Below, piece by piece: positions 8,958 through 17,291 of a stretch of 64,000 nt of DNA. Positions within the stretch are counted from its first letter, which is position 1. Each line of letters opens with the position of its first letter. Source of the stretch: Demequina maris (GTDB lineage: Bacteria > Actinomycetota > Actinomycetes > Actinomycetales > Demequinaceae); the NCBI RefSeq assembly GCF_000971155.1, contig NZ_BBLX01000006.1, positions 1 to 64,000 on the forward strand, in the 5' to 3' direction. Both the position numbers and the translations under genes were made by a program. The notes under the pieces are model-generated. The model did not search any database. It had not been told where the DNA came from and saw nothing but the letters and a program-made list of their open reading frames with translations.

Positions 8958-9728
8958 ATGATCGAGCTCAACGGCGTCACGGTCCGGTACCCCAACGGAG
9001 TGGTCGGCCTCGACGACGTCTCCCTCACCATCCCCGACGGCGAGTTCGTCGTCGTCGTGGGGCTCTCCGGGGCGGGCAAGTCGACGCTGATCCGCACCAT
9101 CAACGGCCTCGTGCCCATCACCGAGGGCAGCCTCACGGTCGACGGCGTCGAGATGGCCGGGGCGTCCCAGCGCACGATGCGCGACGTGCGCTCCGGCATC
9201 GGCATGATCTTCCAATCGTTCAACCTGGTGAAGCGCACGTCCGTGATGAACAACGTGATGATGGGCCAGATGCACGCGATCCCCGCGTACCGGTCCCTCG
9301 TCGGCGCCTGGACCGCCGACGAGAAGGAGCGGGCGTTCCAGTCGCTCGAGCGCGTCGGCATCGTCGAGAAGGCGTGGACCCGCGCGTCGCAGCTGTCGGG
9401 CGGCCAGCAGCAGCGCGTCGCGATCGCCCGCGCGCTCGCGCAGGACCCCAAGGTCATGCTCGCCGACGAGCCTGTCGCGTCTCTCGACCCGCCCACCGCG
9501 CAGATGGTGATGAAGGACCTCCAGCGCATCAACCGCGAGCTCGGCATCACCACCATCGTGAACCTGCACTTCCTCGACCTCGCGCGCCAGTTCGGCGACC
9601 GGGTCATCGGCATGCGCGGCGGCAAGATGGTCTTCGACGGCACCGGCGCGCAGGCGGACGATGCGGTGTTCGAGGACATCTACGGCCGTTCCCTCACCGC
9701 GGACGACGTGCTGCCGGGACAGGCATGA
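8958..9728 (+). CDS. phnC: Phosphonate ABC transporter ATP-binding protein
   Basis: ATPase subunit of 256 aa that powers the PhnD/PhnE importer. Walker A is GLSGAGKST, the Q-loop lies in GMIFQSFNLVKR, the signature is LSGGQQQRVAIARAL, and Walker B is VMLADEPVASLDP. The Q-loop to signature region with MGQMHAIPAYRSLVG is characteristic of PhnC. It follows phnD after 83 bases containing a hairpin and overlaps the first permease by 4 bases (ATGA). Confidence 0.93.
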   Translation: MIELNGVTVRYPNGVVGLDDVSLTIPDGEFVVVVGLSGAGKSTLIRTINGLVPITEGSLTVDGVEMAGASQRTMRDVRSGIGMIFQSFNLVKRTSVMNNVMMGQMHAIPAYRSLVGAWTADEKERAFQSLERVGIVEKAWTRASQLSGGQQQRVAIARALAQDPKVMLADEPVASLDPPTAQMVMKDLQRINRELGITTIVNLHFLDLARQFGDRVIGMRGGKMVFDGTGAQADDAVFEDIYGRSLTADDVLPGQA

Positions 9729-10528
9729 CGGTCGCCGCGACCCCGGCGGCGCCCGCGCGCCCCCGCAAGCCCCGCCCCAGCCGCGTCCTCATCCTGGGGC
9801 TGGCCGCGGTGGCGGCCATCACCGTGTGGGCCGGCTGGGAGATCGACTTCACGCTGGGCCCGCTGTTCGAGAACTTCTCCAACGGCTGGGTGGTGGTCGA
9901 GCAGTTCCTGCACCCCAACTGGTCGTACCTGGGCAACGCCTGGACGGCGTGGCTCGAGACCATCTCGATCGCGATCGTCGCGAGCTTCTTCGGCGTCGCC
10001 GTCGGCCTCGTCTTCGCGTACATGGCCTCGCGGGTGACCAACCGGTCCACGCCGCTGTACCGGGCCACCAAGTGGTTCCTCGCGGTGCTGCGCTCGTTGC
10101 CCGACGTCGCGTACGTGCTGATCTTCGTGGCGCTCGTGGGCGTGGGCTCCCTCGCCGGCATCCTCGCGCTGTTCATCTTCAACATCGGCATCGCGGCGAA
10201 GCTGACGGCCGAGACCATCGACGCCGTCGATCAGGGCCCGCTGGAGGCCGCCGACGCGTCCGGTGCGGGCACGTTCGCGCGCGCCCGGTGGGCGGTGCAG
10301 CCGCAGATCCTGCCCAACTTCCTGTCCTACGCGCTGTACATCTTCGAGCTCAACATCCGCTCGTCGGTGGTCATCGGGTACGCGGGCGGCGGCGGCATCG
10401 GGCAGCTCATCCAGGTCCAGTTCGCCCGCTTCAACTTCGAGAACGTGTCGGCGATCGTCATCAGCATGTTCGTGGTGGTGCTGCTCATCGACCAGCTCTC
10501 CCAGCACCTGCGCAGGAGGCTCGTGTGA
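9725..10528 (+). CDS. phnE: Phosphonate ABC transporter permease 1
   Basis: Membrane subunit of 267 aa. It begins with a basic alanine/proline segment, then about six helices. The inner-membrane loop that contacts the ATPase reads AETIDAVDQGPLEAADASGAG, the PhnE form of the EAA motif. A late GYAGGGGIGQLI segment is also typical. ATG 9725 overlaps the phnC stop. Pairs with the following permease, probably as a heterodimer. Confidence 0.92.
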   Translation: MTVAATPAAPARPRKPRPSRVLILGLAAVAAITVWAGWEIDFTLGPLFENFSNGWVVVEQFLHPNWSYLGNAWTAWLETISIAIVASFFGVAVGLVFAYMASRVTNRSTPLYRATKWFLAVLRSLPDVAYVLIFVALVGVGSLAGILALFIFNIGIAAKLTAETIDAVDQGPLEAADASGAGTFARARWAVQPQILPNFLSYALYIFELNIRSSVVIGYAGGGGIGQLIQVQFARFNFENVSAIVISMFVVVLLIDQLSQHLRRRLV

Positions 10529-11409
10529 GCGCCGCGTCCACCGCGTCCGAGACGCGCACCGTCCGCCCCGAGGAGCCCGGCAAGGCCCGCGCGACCATCG
10601 GCGCCATCGTCCTGGTGGCCCTCGTGCTCGCGGGCGGCTACCTGTCGAACGCCGACTGGGGCAAGCTGCCCGACATGTTCACCGAGGGCGGGAAGTACTT
10701 CGTCCTCATGCTCAAGGGCGTCGTGCAGAACCCGTTCTCCGAGCCCTACAGCGAGTATTGGACCACCGCGCTGGGCGGCATGCTCGAGTCGATCTCGATG
10801 GCGTGGATCGGCACCATGATCGGCGCGGTGCTGTCCATCCCCATGGGCTTCCTCGCGGCGCGCAACGTGTCGCATCCGGTCGTGGTCCAGGTCACCCGCG
10901 TGATCCTCAACGCGATCCGCACGCTGCCCGAGCTGGTCTTCGCGATCATCCTGCTGCTGCCGATCTTCGGCTTCGGGCCCAACGCGGGCGCGCTGGCGCT
11001 CGGCGTCGGCGCGGTCGGCACGCTCGGCAAGCTGACCGCCGAGGCGCTCGAGGGCATCGACCCGGGACCCGTCGAGGCCGCTCGCGCGGCCGGCGCGCCG
11101 GGCAGCGCGATCCTGCGCTGGACCTACTGGTCGCAGGTGCTGCCCGAGGTGCTCGCATTCTGGCTGTACCGCTTCGAGATCAACATCCGCGCGTCGGCGA
11201 TCTTGGGCATCATCGGCGCCGGCGGCATCGGCTCGGTCCTGTCGCAGGCCTTCCGCTACCGCGAATGGGACTTCATCGGGATCCTGCTGTGCGTCATCAT
11301 CGTGGTGACCGTGCTCGTCGACGCCGTCTCCGGCGCGGTGCGCCACCGCATCATCGCGGGCTCGGGCGTCTCCGAGGCCAAGGTGGAGCAGGACGGCGCG
11401 ACGCTGTAG
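10525..11409 (+). CDS. phnE: Phosphonate ABC transporter permease 2
   Basis: Second PhnE-type permease, 294 aa, with the coupling motif AEALEGIDPGPVEAARAAGAPG and the conserved GIIGAGGIGSVL. A longer first periplasmic region (MFTEGGKYFVLMLKGVVQNPF) distinguishes it from permease 1. GTG 10525 overlaps the previous stop by 4 bases and has a good ribosome site (CAGGAGGC). Last gene of the transporter operon; the gene for a glyoxalase-fold protein 99 bases downstream appears to have its own control. Confidence 0.92.
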   Translation: MSAASTASETRTVRPEEPGKARATIGAIVLVALVLAGGYLSNADWGKLPDMFTEGGKYFVLMLKGVVQNPFSEPYSEYWTTALGGMLESISMAWIGTMIGAVLSIPMGFLAARNVSHPVVVQVTRVILNAIRTLPELVFAIILLLPIFGFGPNAGALALGVGAVGTLGKLTAEALEGIDPGPVEAARAAGAPGSAILRWTYWSQVLPEVLAFWLYRFEINIRASAILGIIGAGGIGSVLSQAFRYREWDFIGILLCVIIVVTVLVDAVSGAVRHRIIAGSGVSEAKVEQDGATL

Positions 11410-11433
11410 GTCTGGGCGCGTGCGCCTGCGGTG

Positions 11434-11443
11434 GGACGATGCG
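11434..11443 (+). repeat. Intergenic copy of the dispersed 10-mer GGACGATGCG
   Basis: One of 21 copies counted by eye in the window. Other intergenic copies are at 5667-5676 and, on the other strand, 11944-11953. The remaining copies are inside genes, in several frames. See the finding on this word. Confidence 0.6.
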
Positions 11444-11508
11444 CGGCCCGCCGCGCCGTTGTCCGCGGCCGCGCGTACCGTGTCGGTGGGAGAGCAGGGG
11501 AGGCCGTG

Positions 11509-11934
11509 ATGGGTGGTCCGCGGGTGTCGTACGTGACGCTGGGCGTCACGGACCTCGAGCGTTCGCGCGCGTTCTACGAGTCGTGGGGCTGGAGCCCGGC
11601 GCAGGTCGACGAGGGGATCGTCTTCTACCAGGCCAACGGGGTCGTGGTGGCGCTCTTCGGGCTCGCCGCGCTCGCGGCGGACCAGGGGAGGCCGGACGCG
11701 GACCTCGGCGTGGGCGGGATGACGCTCGCGCAGAACTATCCGACCGAGGCCGAGGTCGACGCGGTCTTCGAGGCCGCGCTCAAGGCCGGTGCGACCCCGC
11801 TCAAGACGCCCGAGAAGGTGTTCTGGGGCGGCTACAGCGGCTACGTCGCGGATCCCGACGGCCACGTGTGGGAGCTCGCGATGAACCCCTTCTCGCCGCC
11901 GGGGGCGGACGGCTCGGTGGTGCTCGGCGGCTGA
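11509..11934 (+). CDS. VOC (glyoxalase-fold) family protein
   Basis: A 141-aa vicinal-oxygen-chelate fold protein: two beta-alpha-beta-beta-beta modules, with VSYVTLGVTDLERSRAFYES at the N-terminus and SGYVADPDGHVWELAMNPF at the end. It resembles the lactoylglutathione-lyase-like/bleomycin-resistance-like group without clear substrate. The metal-ligand pattern is incomplete: the first position is a Y in VSYVTL rather than H, though E is present in WELAM. ATG 11509 has an AGGGGAGG ribosome site; GTG 11506 is possible. Confidence 0.8.
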   Translation: MGGPRVSYVTLGVTDLERSRAFYESWGWSPAQVDEGIVFYQANGVVVALFGLAALAADQGRPDADLGVGGMTLAQNYPTEAEVDAVFEAALKAGATPLKTPEKVFWGGYSGYVADPDGHVWELAMNPFSPPGADGSVVLGG

Positions 11935-11993
11935 CGCCGCCCGCGCATCGTCCGCGCGCGAACCCGATCTGTTGCGCCTGCGCGTACCGCTGG

Positions 11994-11999
11994 TAGCGT
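11994..11999 (+). promoter_or_regulatory. -10 box (TAGCGT), leaderless type
   Basis: TAGCGT ends 7 bases before the GTG at 12007, which supports that start and a leaderless message. Confidence 0.5.
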
Positions 12000-12006
12000 C
12001 CGAAGG

Positions 12007-12447
12007 GTGGACGCGGACCGCGCGGTGGAGGAGCGGGCGCGACGCAGGGTCGCCGCGCTCGACAACGTCGACGTGCCCTCGGTGAGGGACCTGCGCGACT
12101 TCGAGGTGCAGGTGCTCGTGCGGCGCGGCCGCCGCGTCGTCCGCCGCGTGATGCGCGAGGCCGGCCTGCTGCGGCCGTGGTGGGAGCGGTCGCCGCTGCT
12201 CGTGCTCGTCGTGCCGCTCACCCTCGCCTACGCGGCTGTGTTCGCGGACGCGATGGTGCTGTTCATCGGCGGGGTGCTGCTGGCCTGGGGGCTGGCGGCC
12301 GAGCCGCGGGTCAACCGTGCGGAGCGGCGCGAGCTCACGCGCCTGCTGCGGATCTACCGCAACGCGGTCGCGAACGCGCTCGACGCGCGCGCCGACGAGC
12401 GGGCGAGGCGCGAGCAGGGACCCGGATCGTACGGGCTGAGCACGTAG
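12007..12447 (+). CDS. Hypothetical membrane protein with two helices
   Basis: Unrecognised 146-aa protein. The N-terminal 55 residues are charged and probably helical (RAVEERARRRVAAL). Then come two adjacent hydrophobic segments (about 62-79 and 84-98) and a basic C-terminal tail rich in arginine. Overall it resembles small 2TM-domain proteins of actinobacteria with no known function. The GTG start is chosen from the -10 box 7 bases upstream. It ends just before the tRNA-Asn terminator, which can serve it as well. Confidence 0.7.
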   Translation: MDADRAVEERARRRVAALDNVDVPSVRDLRDFEVQVLVRRGRRVVRRVMREAGLLRPWWERSPLLVLVVPLTLAYAAVFADAMVLFIGGVLLAWGLAAEPRVNRAERRELTRLLRIYRNAVANALDARADERARREQGPGSYGLST

Positions 12448-12489
12448 GGGAGAGGGTGCGAGGCGCCCGCCGGGGCCGGGAAAGCAGAA

Positions 12490-12516
12490 GGCCCGGTCCT
12501 CGATGAGGACCGGGCC
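12490..12516. terminator. Bidirectional terminator between 12447 and tRNA-Asn
   Basis: A 12-bp perfect stem (GGCCCGGTCCTC / GAGGACCGGGCC) with a 3-nt GAT loop. On the minus strand a T-containing tail (CTTCTGCTTT) follows, so it ends the tRNA-Asn transcript. It can also stop the plus-strand gene upstream. Confidence 0.8.
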
Positions 12517-12518
12517 GG

Positions 12519-12594
12519 TGGCTCCCCCGACTGGACTCGAACCAGTAACCTGCCGATTAACAGTCGGCTGCTCTGCCAATTGAGCTACGGAGGA
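12519..12594 (-). tRNA. tRNA-Asn (GTT)
   Basis: Full cloverleaf on the minus strand. The acceptor stem is TCCTCCG with CGGGGGA (one G-T pair), the anticodon GTT (12559-12561) lies in a GACTGTTAATC loop, the T-arm carries GGTTCGAGTCC, and the discriminator is G. CCA is encoded (12519-12521). A possible -10 TACAGT lies at 12607-12612 on the minus strand. Confidence 0.95.
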
Positions 12595-12671
12595 TCGCGC
12601 TCGAATACTGTACCGGATCCCGGAGGGGTCCGGTGACCACTTCGAGGCGCGAACCCCCGCGGCGGTGGTCG

Positions 12672-12866
12672 TCAGTCGTCGTCGGTGGCGTCGTTGAACT
12701 TCGAGGCGACGGCGTCCTTCGCGTCCTCGACCTTGTCCTTGGCGCCGGCCTTGAGCTGGTCGATCTTGCCCTCGGCCTCGAGCTGCTCGTCGCCGGTCGC
12801 CTTGCCGGCGCCCTCCTTGGCCTTGCCCTTGAGGTCCTCGGCGGCGTTGCTCGCACGGTCGCTCAT
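12672..12866 (-). CDS. CsbD-like stress protein
   Basis: A small, highly charged, low-complexity protein of 64 aa (MSDRASNAAEDLKGKAKEGA) with repeated EDLKGKAKEGAGKATGDEQLEAEGK pattern typical of the CsbD family. These general-stress proteins of unknown mechanism often depend on alternative sigma factors. Two ATGs are possible. The one at 12866 has 8 bases to a strong GGAGGAG ribosome site, while the one at 12872 has only 2, so 12866 is chosen. It ends in an aspartate-rich tail (NDATDDD). Confidence 0.88.
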   Translation of the reverse strand: MSDRASNAAEDLKGKAKEGAGKATGDEQLEAEGKIDQLKAGAKDKVEDAKDAVASKFNDATDDD

Positions 12867-13011
12867 GCTCATGACTCCTCCACTTCGAATCGTCACTGAC
12901 CGCGGTCGCGGTCACCCTTGATACAAGGTGAACAGTTGGCGAGGCATTCCCCGGCGCGCTCCGGCGCCGGGCTCGGAAGGGTGACGCGCGCTCGCCCACC
13001 GTGCGCCTCGC

Positions 13012-13017
13012 TAGACT
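13012..13017 (+). promoter_or_regulatory. -10 box (TAGACT) of the CAT-anticodon tRNA
   Basis: TAGACT lies about 25 bases before the 5' end of the mature tRNA at 13043. The -35 region is not convincing. Confidence 0.4.
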
Positions 13018-13042
13018 GTCGGGCGGCCTCCTCGGGGGCCAC

Positions 13043-13116
13043 GGGCCAGTAGCTCAGCCGGTTAGAGCAGTGGACTCATAATCCATCGGTCGCGGGTTCG
13101 AGCCCCGCCTGGCCCA
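13043..13116 (+). tRNA. tRNA with CAT anticodon (elongator Met, or Ile2)
   Basis: 74-nt cloverleaf. The acceptor stem GGGCCAG/CTGGCCC is fully paired, the D-arm is GCTCAGCCGGTTAGAGC, the anticodon CAT is at 13077-13079, the T-arm is GCGGGTTCGAGCCCCGC and the discriminator is A. CCA is not fully encoded (CCG follows). It lacks the GGG/CCC anticodon stem of initiator tRNA. Elongator Met and lysidine-modified Ile2 share this anticodon, and I cannot separate them with certainty by eye. Confidence 0.92.
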
Positions 13117-13122
13117 CCGCAC

Positions 13123-15585
13123 CTAGAGCTCGCCTCTGCGCTCCAGGTACCTCATGGCGACGTACCCGATCGGGATCGGCAGCCAGTACGTGACGAGGCG
13201 GTACACGAGCGTCACGGACACCGCGATGCCCCACGGCACGCCCGCGCCTGCGAGGCCCGAGGTGAGCGCGAACTCGACGGCGCCGAGGCCGCCGGGCGTA
13301 GGAACGGCGGAGCCGACGGCGCTCGCGACGAAGTACAGGACGGCCGCGTCGATGAGCGCCATGTCCTGACCGAACGCGGCCAGCGCCGACCGGAACGCGC
13401 CGATGTAGGCGACCGCGAGCAGCAGGCTCCCGGACAGGCCCAGCGCGAGTCGCCACGGCTGCCCGACGATCTGCCTGAGGCGGGGCCACGTCTGGCGCAC
13501 CGTGGGCACGATGCGCCGATGCGCCCACGCGCGGACCCACGGGATGAGGAGCAGCGCCGCGACGACGAGCACGACCACGCCGATGGCGATGAGGACCGCG
13601 GTCGACGGCAGCGCGACGAGCGCACCGCGCGATCCCGACGCGACGGTGAGGACGATGAGCCCGAGCACGGTGACGACGCCCGCGCTCACCTGCATGAGGG
13701 CGCCGGTGGCCACCGCGAGCGGTGGGGCCACCTTGCGCTTGGTGAGGAGGCGCACGTTGAGCGCCACCGGCCCCACGCCCGCCGGCACGGCGAGGGAGAT
13801 GTACGCCGTCGCGAACTGCGCGGTGAGGATCCGGATGAACGGGATCCGGACGGGGCTGAACGCGAAGAGGGCGAGAGCGGCGCCCACGTAGGTGAGCATC
13901 GAGAACACGAACGCGGCGGCCATCCACCACGGGTTCGCCTGCCCGACCGCGTCGATGAAGTCCTGGGTGTTGAAGCCCGCGAGGATCACGGTGGCGGCGA
14001 CGAGGCCGAGCACGATCGTGATGACCGTCCGCCACCCGAAGCGCGTCACGTCCTCTCGCGCGACCTCGGCGTCGGGCGAGCGGGCGAGGATCGCCGCGCG
14101 CACCGACTCCAGCACCTTCGCCTCCCTGCGCGCCTTGAGCGCCGCCCGCGTGGCCGGCGGCAGCACGATGCCCTGCAGCAGCGGCGCGGCCTGCTCGACG
14201 GGCCGCGCGCCCAGCGCGCGGAACGCCGAGTCGACCGCACGTTGGGGCCCGACCCGCACGGCGATCATCGCGAGCGCCTGGGCGACGTCGGCCCGCTGCG
14301 CGAACGTGCTGGTGGCGACCTCGCCCAGCTCCCAGGAGGTCAGCCACACCGGGGGCGCGTCGGGCTCGCCGTCGACGCCCACCAGCACAGTGTCGCCGCA
14401 GATCAGGCGGTGGGAGATGCCGGCACGGTGCATCGTCGCGACCTCGGCCCAGATGGCGTCGAGCAGCGCATCGTCGACCTCCTCGGCCGGGACGTCGCCG
14501 AACGGCCGCGCCGCGGGCGGGCGCTGGTAGACGAGCAGCATCGTGTCGCGGATCTGGCTCATGCCGAGCACGCGTCCGGTGCGCACGCCGCCGACGCGCG
14601 CCGCATGTGAGACGAGCGCGGTCGCCTCGGAGCTCTGGCGCAGCGATACCTCGGGCCGAGCGTGGATGCCGCGCAGCCGCAGCGAGGCCCACAGCTTGGA
14701 GACGGAGCCCGCGGCCTGCTGGTCGCCGTCGCGCGCGACCACGAGCAGCCGATGCTGACCCGCGGTGGTCATCGCGTAGACCCGTCCTTGGCGGGTGCGT
14801 GACAGCGCGGCGGTCGCCTCGTCGAGCTCCGGGTCCTCGTCGTCGCTCTCGAGGTCGGCGCGCACGAGCGAGATCGGCTCGAAGCCCGCCCGACGGATCC
14901 CCTCGACCAGGGTGTCCCCGTACGCGCGGTCGGCCGTCGACCCCACCCAGTAGCGCAGCCCGAGCCCGGCGGCACGCCCGAACAGCACGGTCAGCAGGAT
15001 CGACGGGATGGTGATCGCGCCGAAGGCCGCCGCGATCGCGAGGCCGAGCCACAGCACGTTCCACGACAGCGACAGGGTGCGGCGGGTGGGCCGCCGTCCG
15101 GCCGCGGTGAGCAGCGCGGAGATCGCCGCGACGTAGGCCGGCAGCTGGAGGGTCTGCGCGCCGCGTGGGGTGAGGCTCGCCAGGAGCTCGTCGGTGCCGA
15201 GTTCCAGCAGGAGGAACGCGCCGATCAGCGTGACGATCACGCCGAGGATCGCGGCGCCGAGGGCCTCGAGGATGCGGCGCGGCTCGCGGCGCACGAGCAT
15301 GTCGGTGAGGACGACGGCGGGGATGATCACCGCGAGGATCGCGGTGAAGAGGTTGACGGGCGCGATGAGCAGCCGCCGCAGCGTGGGCGAGATCGACGCG
15401 ATGTCCTGCGTGATCCCCCTCGTGGTGCCGATCGCGAACTCGGCGATGAGCAGCACCGCGATGATGCCGAGCACCGTCAGCAGCAGCCGGATGATGTCGG
15501 TGAGGCGCCGCACCCGCGTCTCGGGCTCGTCGACGATGCGTACCCGCGACGGTTCCTCGTGCGTCGGGGACGCATCCGCCACCAT
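13123..15585 (-). CDS. Flippase-like (LPG synthase TM / UPF0104) protein with a degenerate kinase-like middle domain
   Basis: An 820-aa multidomain membrane protein. Residues about 25-205 hold a first set of helices. Residues about 230-470 look like a decayed protein-kinase fold: ATMHRAGISHRLICGDTVLVG sits where HRD and the metal-binding N would be, and VWLTSWELGEVA where DFG would be. Both motifs have lost their catalytic residues. Residues about 505-815 form the 7-8 helix UPF0104/lysylphosphatidylglycerol-synthase-type domain, with the family motif SAVGSAVPTPGGLGAVEFALT. It may move or modify a lipid. TAGACT (15592-15597, minus strand) sits 6 bases before the ATG, so the message is probably leaderless. 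Confidence 0.85.
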   Translation of the reverse strand: MVADASPTHEEPSRVRIVDEPETRVRRLTDIIRLLLTVLGIIAVLLIAEFAIGTTRGITQDIASISPTLRRLLIAPVNLFTAILAVIIPAVVLTDMLVRREPRRILEALGAAILGVIVTLIGAFLLLELGTDELLASLTPRGAQTLQLPAYVAAISALLTAAGRRPTRRTLSLSWNVLWLGLAIAAAFGAITIPSILLTVLFGRAAGLGLRYWVGSTADRAYGDTLVEGIRRAGFEPISLVRADLESDDEDPELDEATAALSRTRQGRVYAMTTAGQHRLLVVARDGDQQAAGSVSKLWASLRLRGIHARPEVSLRQSSEATALVSHAARVGGVRTGRVLGMSQIRDTMLLVYQRPPAARPFGDVPAEEVDDALLDAIWAEVATMHRAGISHRLICGDTVLVGVDGEPDAPPVWLTSWELGEVATSTFAQRADVAQALAMIAVRVGPQRAVDSAFRALGARPVEQAAPLLQGIVLPPATRAALKARREAKVLESVRAAILARSPDAEVAREDVTRFGWRTVITIVLGLVAATVILAGFNTQDFIDAVGQANPWWMAAAFVFSMLTYVGAALALFAFSPVRIPFIRILTAQFATAYISLAVPAGVGPVALNVRLLTKRKVAPPLAVATGALMQVSAGVVTVLGLIVLTVASGSRGALVALPSTAVLIAIGVVVLVVAALLLIPWVRAWAHRRIVPTVRQTWPRLRQIVGQPWRLALGLSGSLLLAVAYIGAFRSALAAFGQDMALIDAAVLYFVASAVGSAVPTPGGLGAVEFALTSGLAGAGVPWGIAVSVTLVYRLVTYWLPIPIGYVAMRYLERRGEL

Positions 15586-15591
15586 GGGGCG

Positions 15592-15597
15592 AGTCTA
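15592..15597 (-). promoter_or_regulatory. -10 box (TAGACT), leaderless type
   Basis: Lies on the minus strand 6 bases upstream of ATG 15585. Confidence 0.5.
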
Positions 15598-15628
15598 TGG
15601 CGGCGGTCGTCGCGGTGACCGGGTGCGG

Positions 15629-17263
15629 CTACGTCCGCGCGGGCTCCTCGCCCTCCTCCACCGCATCGTCCTCATGCCGCTCCAGGTAGGCGGCCGAGGC
15701 GCCGTCGACCTCGTACGACTCGGGGACCGCGTCCTCGCTGACCGAGGTGCGCAGCGGCACCTCCTTGACGAAGAGCAGCAGCACCAGCGCGACGAGCGTG
15801 AGCGGCACGATCGACAGGAACACCGGCGTGAGCGCGTCGTTGTACGAGCCGATGATGATGTCCTGCGCGGCCTGGGGGAGCGTGCCCACGATCTCGGGCG
15901 TGATGCTGTTGGCGCCCTCGATGCCGCCCGCCGCGACGTCCGGCGGGATCCGCTCGGTGAGCAGGTCGATGAGGTTGTTGGTGAAGATCGAGCCCACCAC
16001 GGCGGCGCCGAGCGACGCGCCGATCTGCCGGAAGAAGTTGTTCGCCGCGGTGGCGGTGCCGACCATCGTGATGGGGAACGTGTTCTGCACGATCAGCACG
16101 AGCGTCTGCATCATCATGCCGAGCCCCAGGCCGAACACCGCGACGTACAGGCAGGTCAGCCACAGCCCGTGGTCGGGCGTCATCGTCGACAGCAGGACCA
16201 GCCCCACGGTCACGATCGCGGCGCCGACGATCGGGTAGATCTTGTACCGCCCGGTCCGCGACACGGTGTTGCCCACGATGATCGAGGTGGGCAGCATCGC
16301 GCCCATCATCGGGATCATCAGCAGCCCTGCCTCGGTGGCGCCCACCTGGCCGACCATCTGGAGGTAGGTGGGCATGTACGCGAGCGTGCCGAACATCGCC
16401 ACGCCGATCATGAGGCCTGCGGCGGTGGTGAGGTTGAAGTTGCGTCGCCCGAACAGCAGGAGCGGCATCACCGGCTCCTTCGCGCGCCGCTCGACCAGCA
16501 CGAACACGACGCCCGCGACCACCGTGAGGACGATCAGGCCGATGATCAGGGGATCGGTCCACTCGTAGTGGCCGCCTCCCCACGAGGTGAACAGCACCAG
16601 GGACGATGCGGCGATCGCCAGCAGCACCATGCCCGCGACGTCCAGGGTGGGGCGCCCGCGGTCCTGGGGGTTGGGGTGCAGGAAGAACATCACGGAGACG
16701 ATCGCGACCGCCCCGAGCGGCACGTTGATCCACAGGCACCACTGCCAGCCCGGCCCGTCGGTGAACCATCCGCCCAGCAGCGGCCCGATCACCGAGGACA
16801 CCGCGAACGCCGCGCCCATGAGCCCCATGTACTTGGCGCGCTCACGCGCGGGCACGATGTCCGCGATCACCGCCTGCGACAGGATCATGAGCCCGCCGCC
16901 GCCGAGGCCCTGGATCGCGCGACCCAGGATGAGCTCGGGCATCGCGGTCGCCAGCGCGCCCACGACCGATCCGACGATGAACACCGCGATCGCCCCGATG
17001 AACAGCGACTTGCGGCCGATGAGGTCGCCCAGCTTGCCGTACACCGGCATCATGATCGTCGCCGCGAGGATGTACGCGGTCGTCACCCACAGCATGTGGT
17101 CCACGCCGTCGAGCTCGCCGACGATCGTCGGCAGGGCGGTGGAGAAGATCGTCTGGTCGAGAGCCGAGAGGAGCATGGCGGTCATCAGGCCGACCATGAC
17201 GAGCAGGATCTCCCTGCGACCGGCCGCGCGGGCCTCACCGTGTGCGGGCGTCATACCTGCCAT
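15629..17263 (-). CDS. MFS multidrug exporter, DHA2 (EmrB/QacA) family
   Basis: A 544-aa drug:proton antiporter with 14 predicted helices. Motif A is GKLGDLIGRKSL, the helix-1 motif is LLSALDQTIFSTALPTIVGEL, and antiporter motif C is near GAAFAVSSVIGPLLGGWFTD, followed by WQWCLWINVPLG, diagnostic of DHA2 exporters. The tail is acidic (EDDAVEEGEEP). ATG 17263 is used; ATG 17254 is also possible. It lies 28 bases downstream of, and in the same direction as, an MmyB-type regulator that may control it. Confidence 0.92.
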   Translation of the reverse strand: MAGMTPAHGEARAAGRREILLVMVGLMTAMLLSALDQTIFSTALPTIVGELDGVDHMLWVTTAYILAATIMMPVYGKLGDLIGRKSLFIGAIAVFIVGSVVGALATAMPELILGRAIQGLGGGGLMILSQAVIADIVPARERAKYMGLMGAAFAVSSVIGPLLGGWFTDGPGWQWCLWINVPLGAVAIVSVMFFLHPNPQDRGRPTLDVAGMVLLAIAASSLVLFTSWGGGHYEWTDPLIIGLIVLTVVAGVVFVLVERRAKEPVMPLLLFGRRNFNLTTAAGLMIGVAMFGTLAYMPTYLQMVGQVGATEAGLLMIPMMGAMLPTSIIVGNTVSRTGRYKIYPIVGAAIVTVGLVLLSTMTPDHGLWLTCLYVAVFGLGLGMMMQTLVLIVQNTFPITMVGTATAANNFFRQIGASLGAAVVGSIFTNNLIDLLTERIPPDVAAGGIEGANSITPEIVGTLPQAAQDIIIGSYNDALTPVFLSIVPLTLVALVLLLFVKEVPLRTSVSEDAVPESYEVDGASAAYLERHEDDAVEEGEEPART

Positions 17264-17291
17264 CCTGCGGGTTTCGGCGCGGAAGCGCGCG

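Noticed and set aside
10327-12999. 890-codon minus-strand frame spanning permease, VOC, tRNA and CsbD regions
   Set aside because: It reads through a tRNA and across several real genes, with low-complexity R/A/H content.
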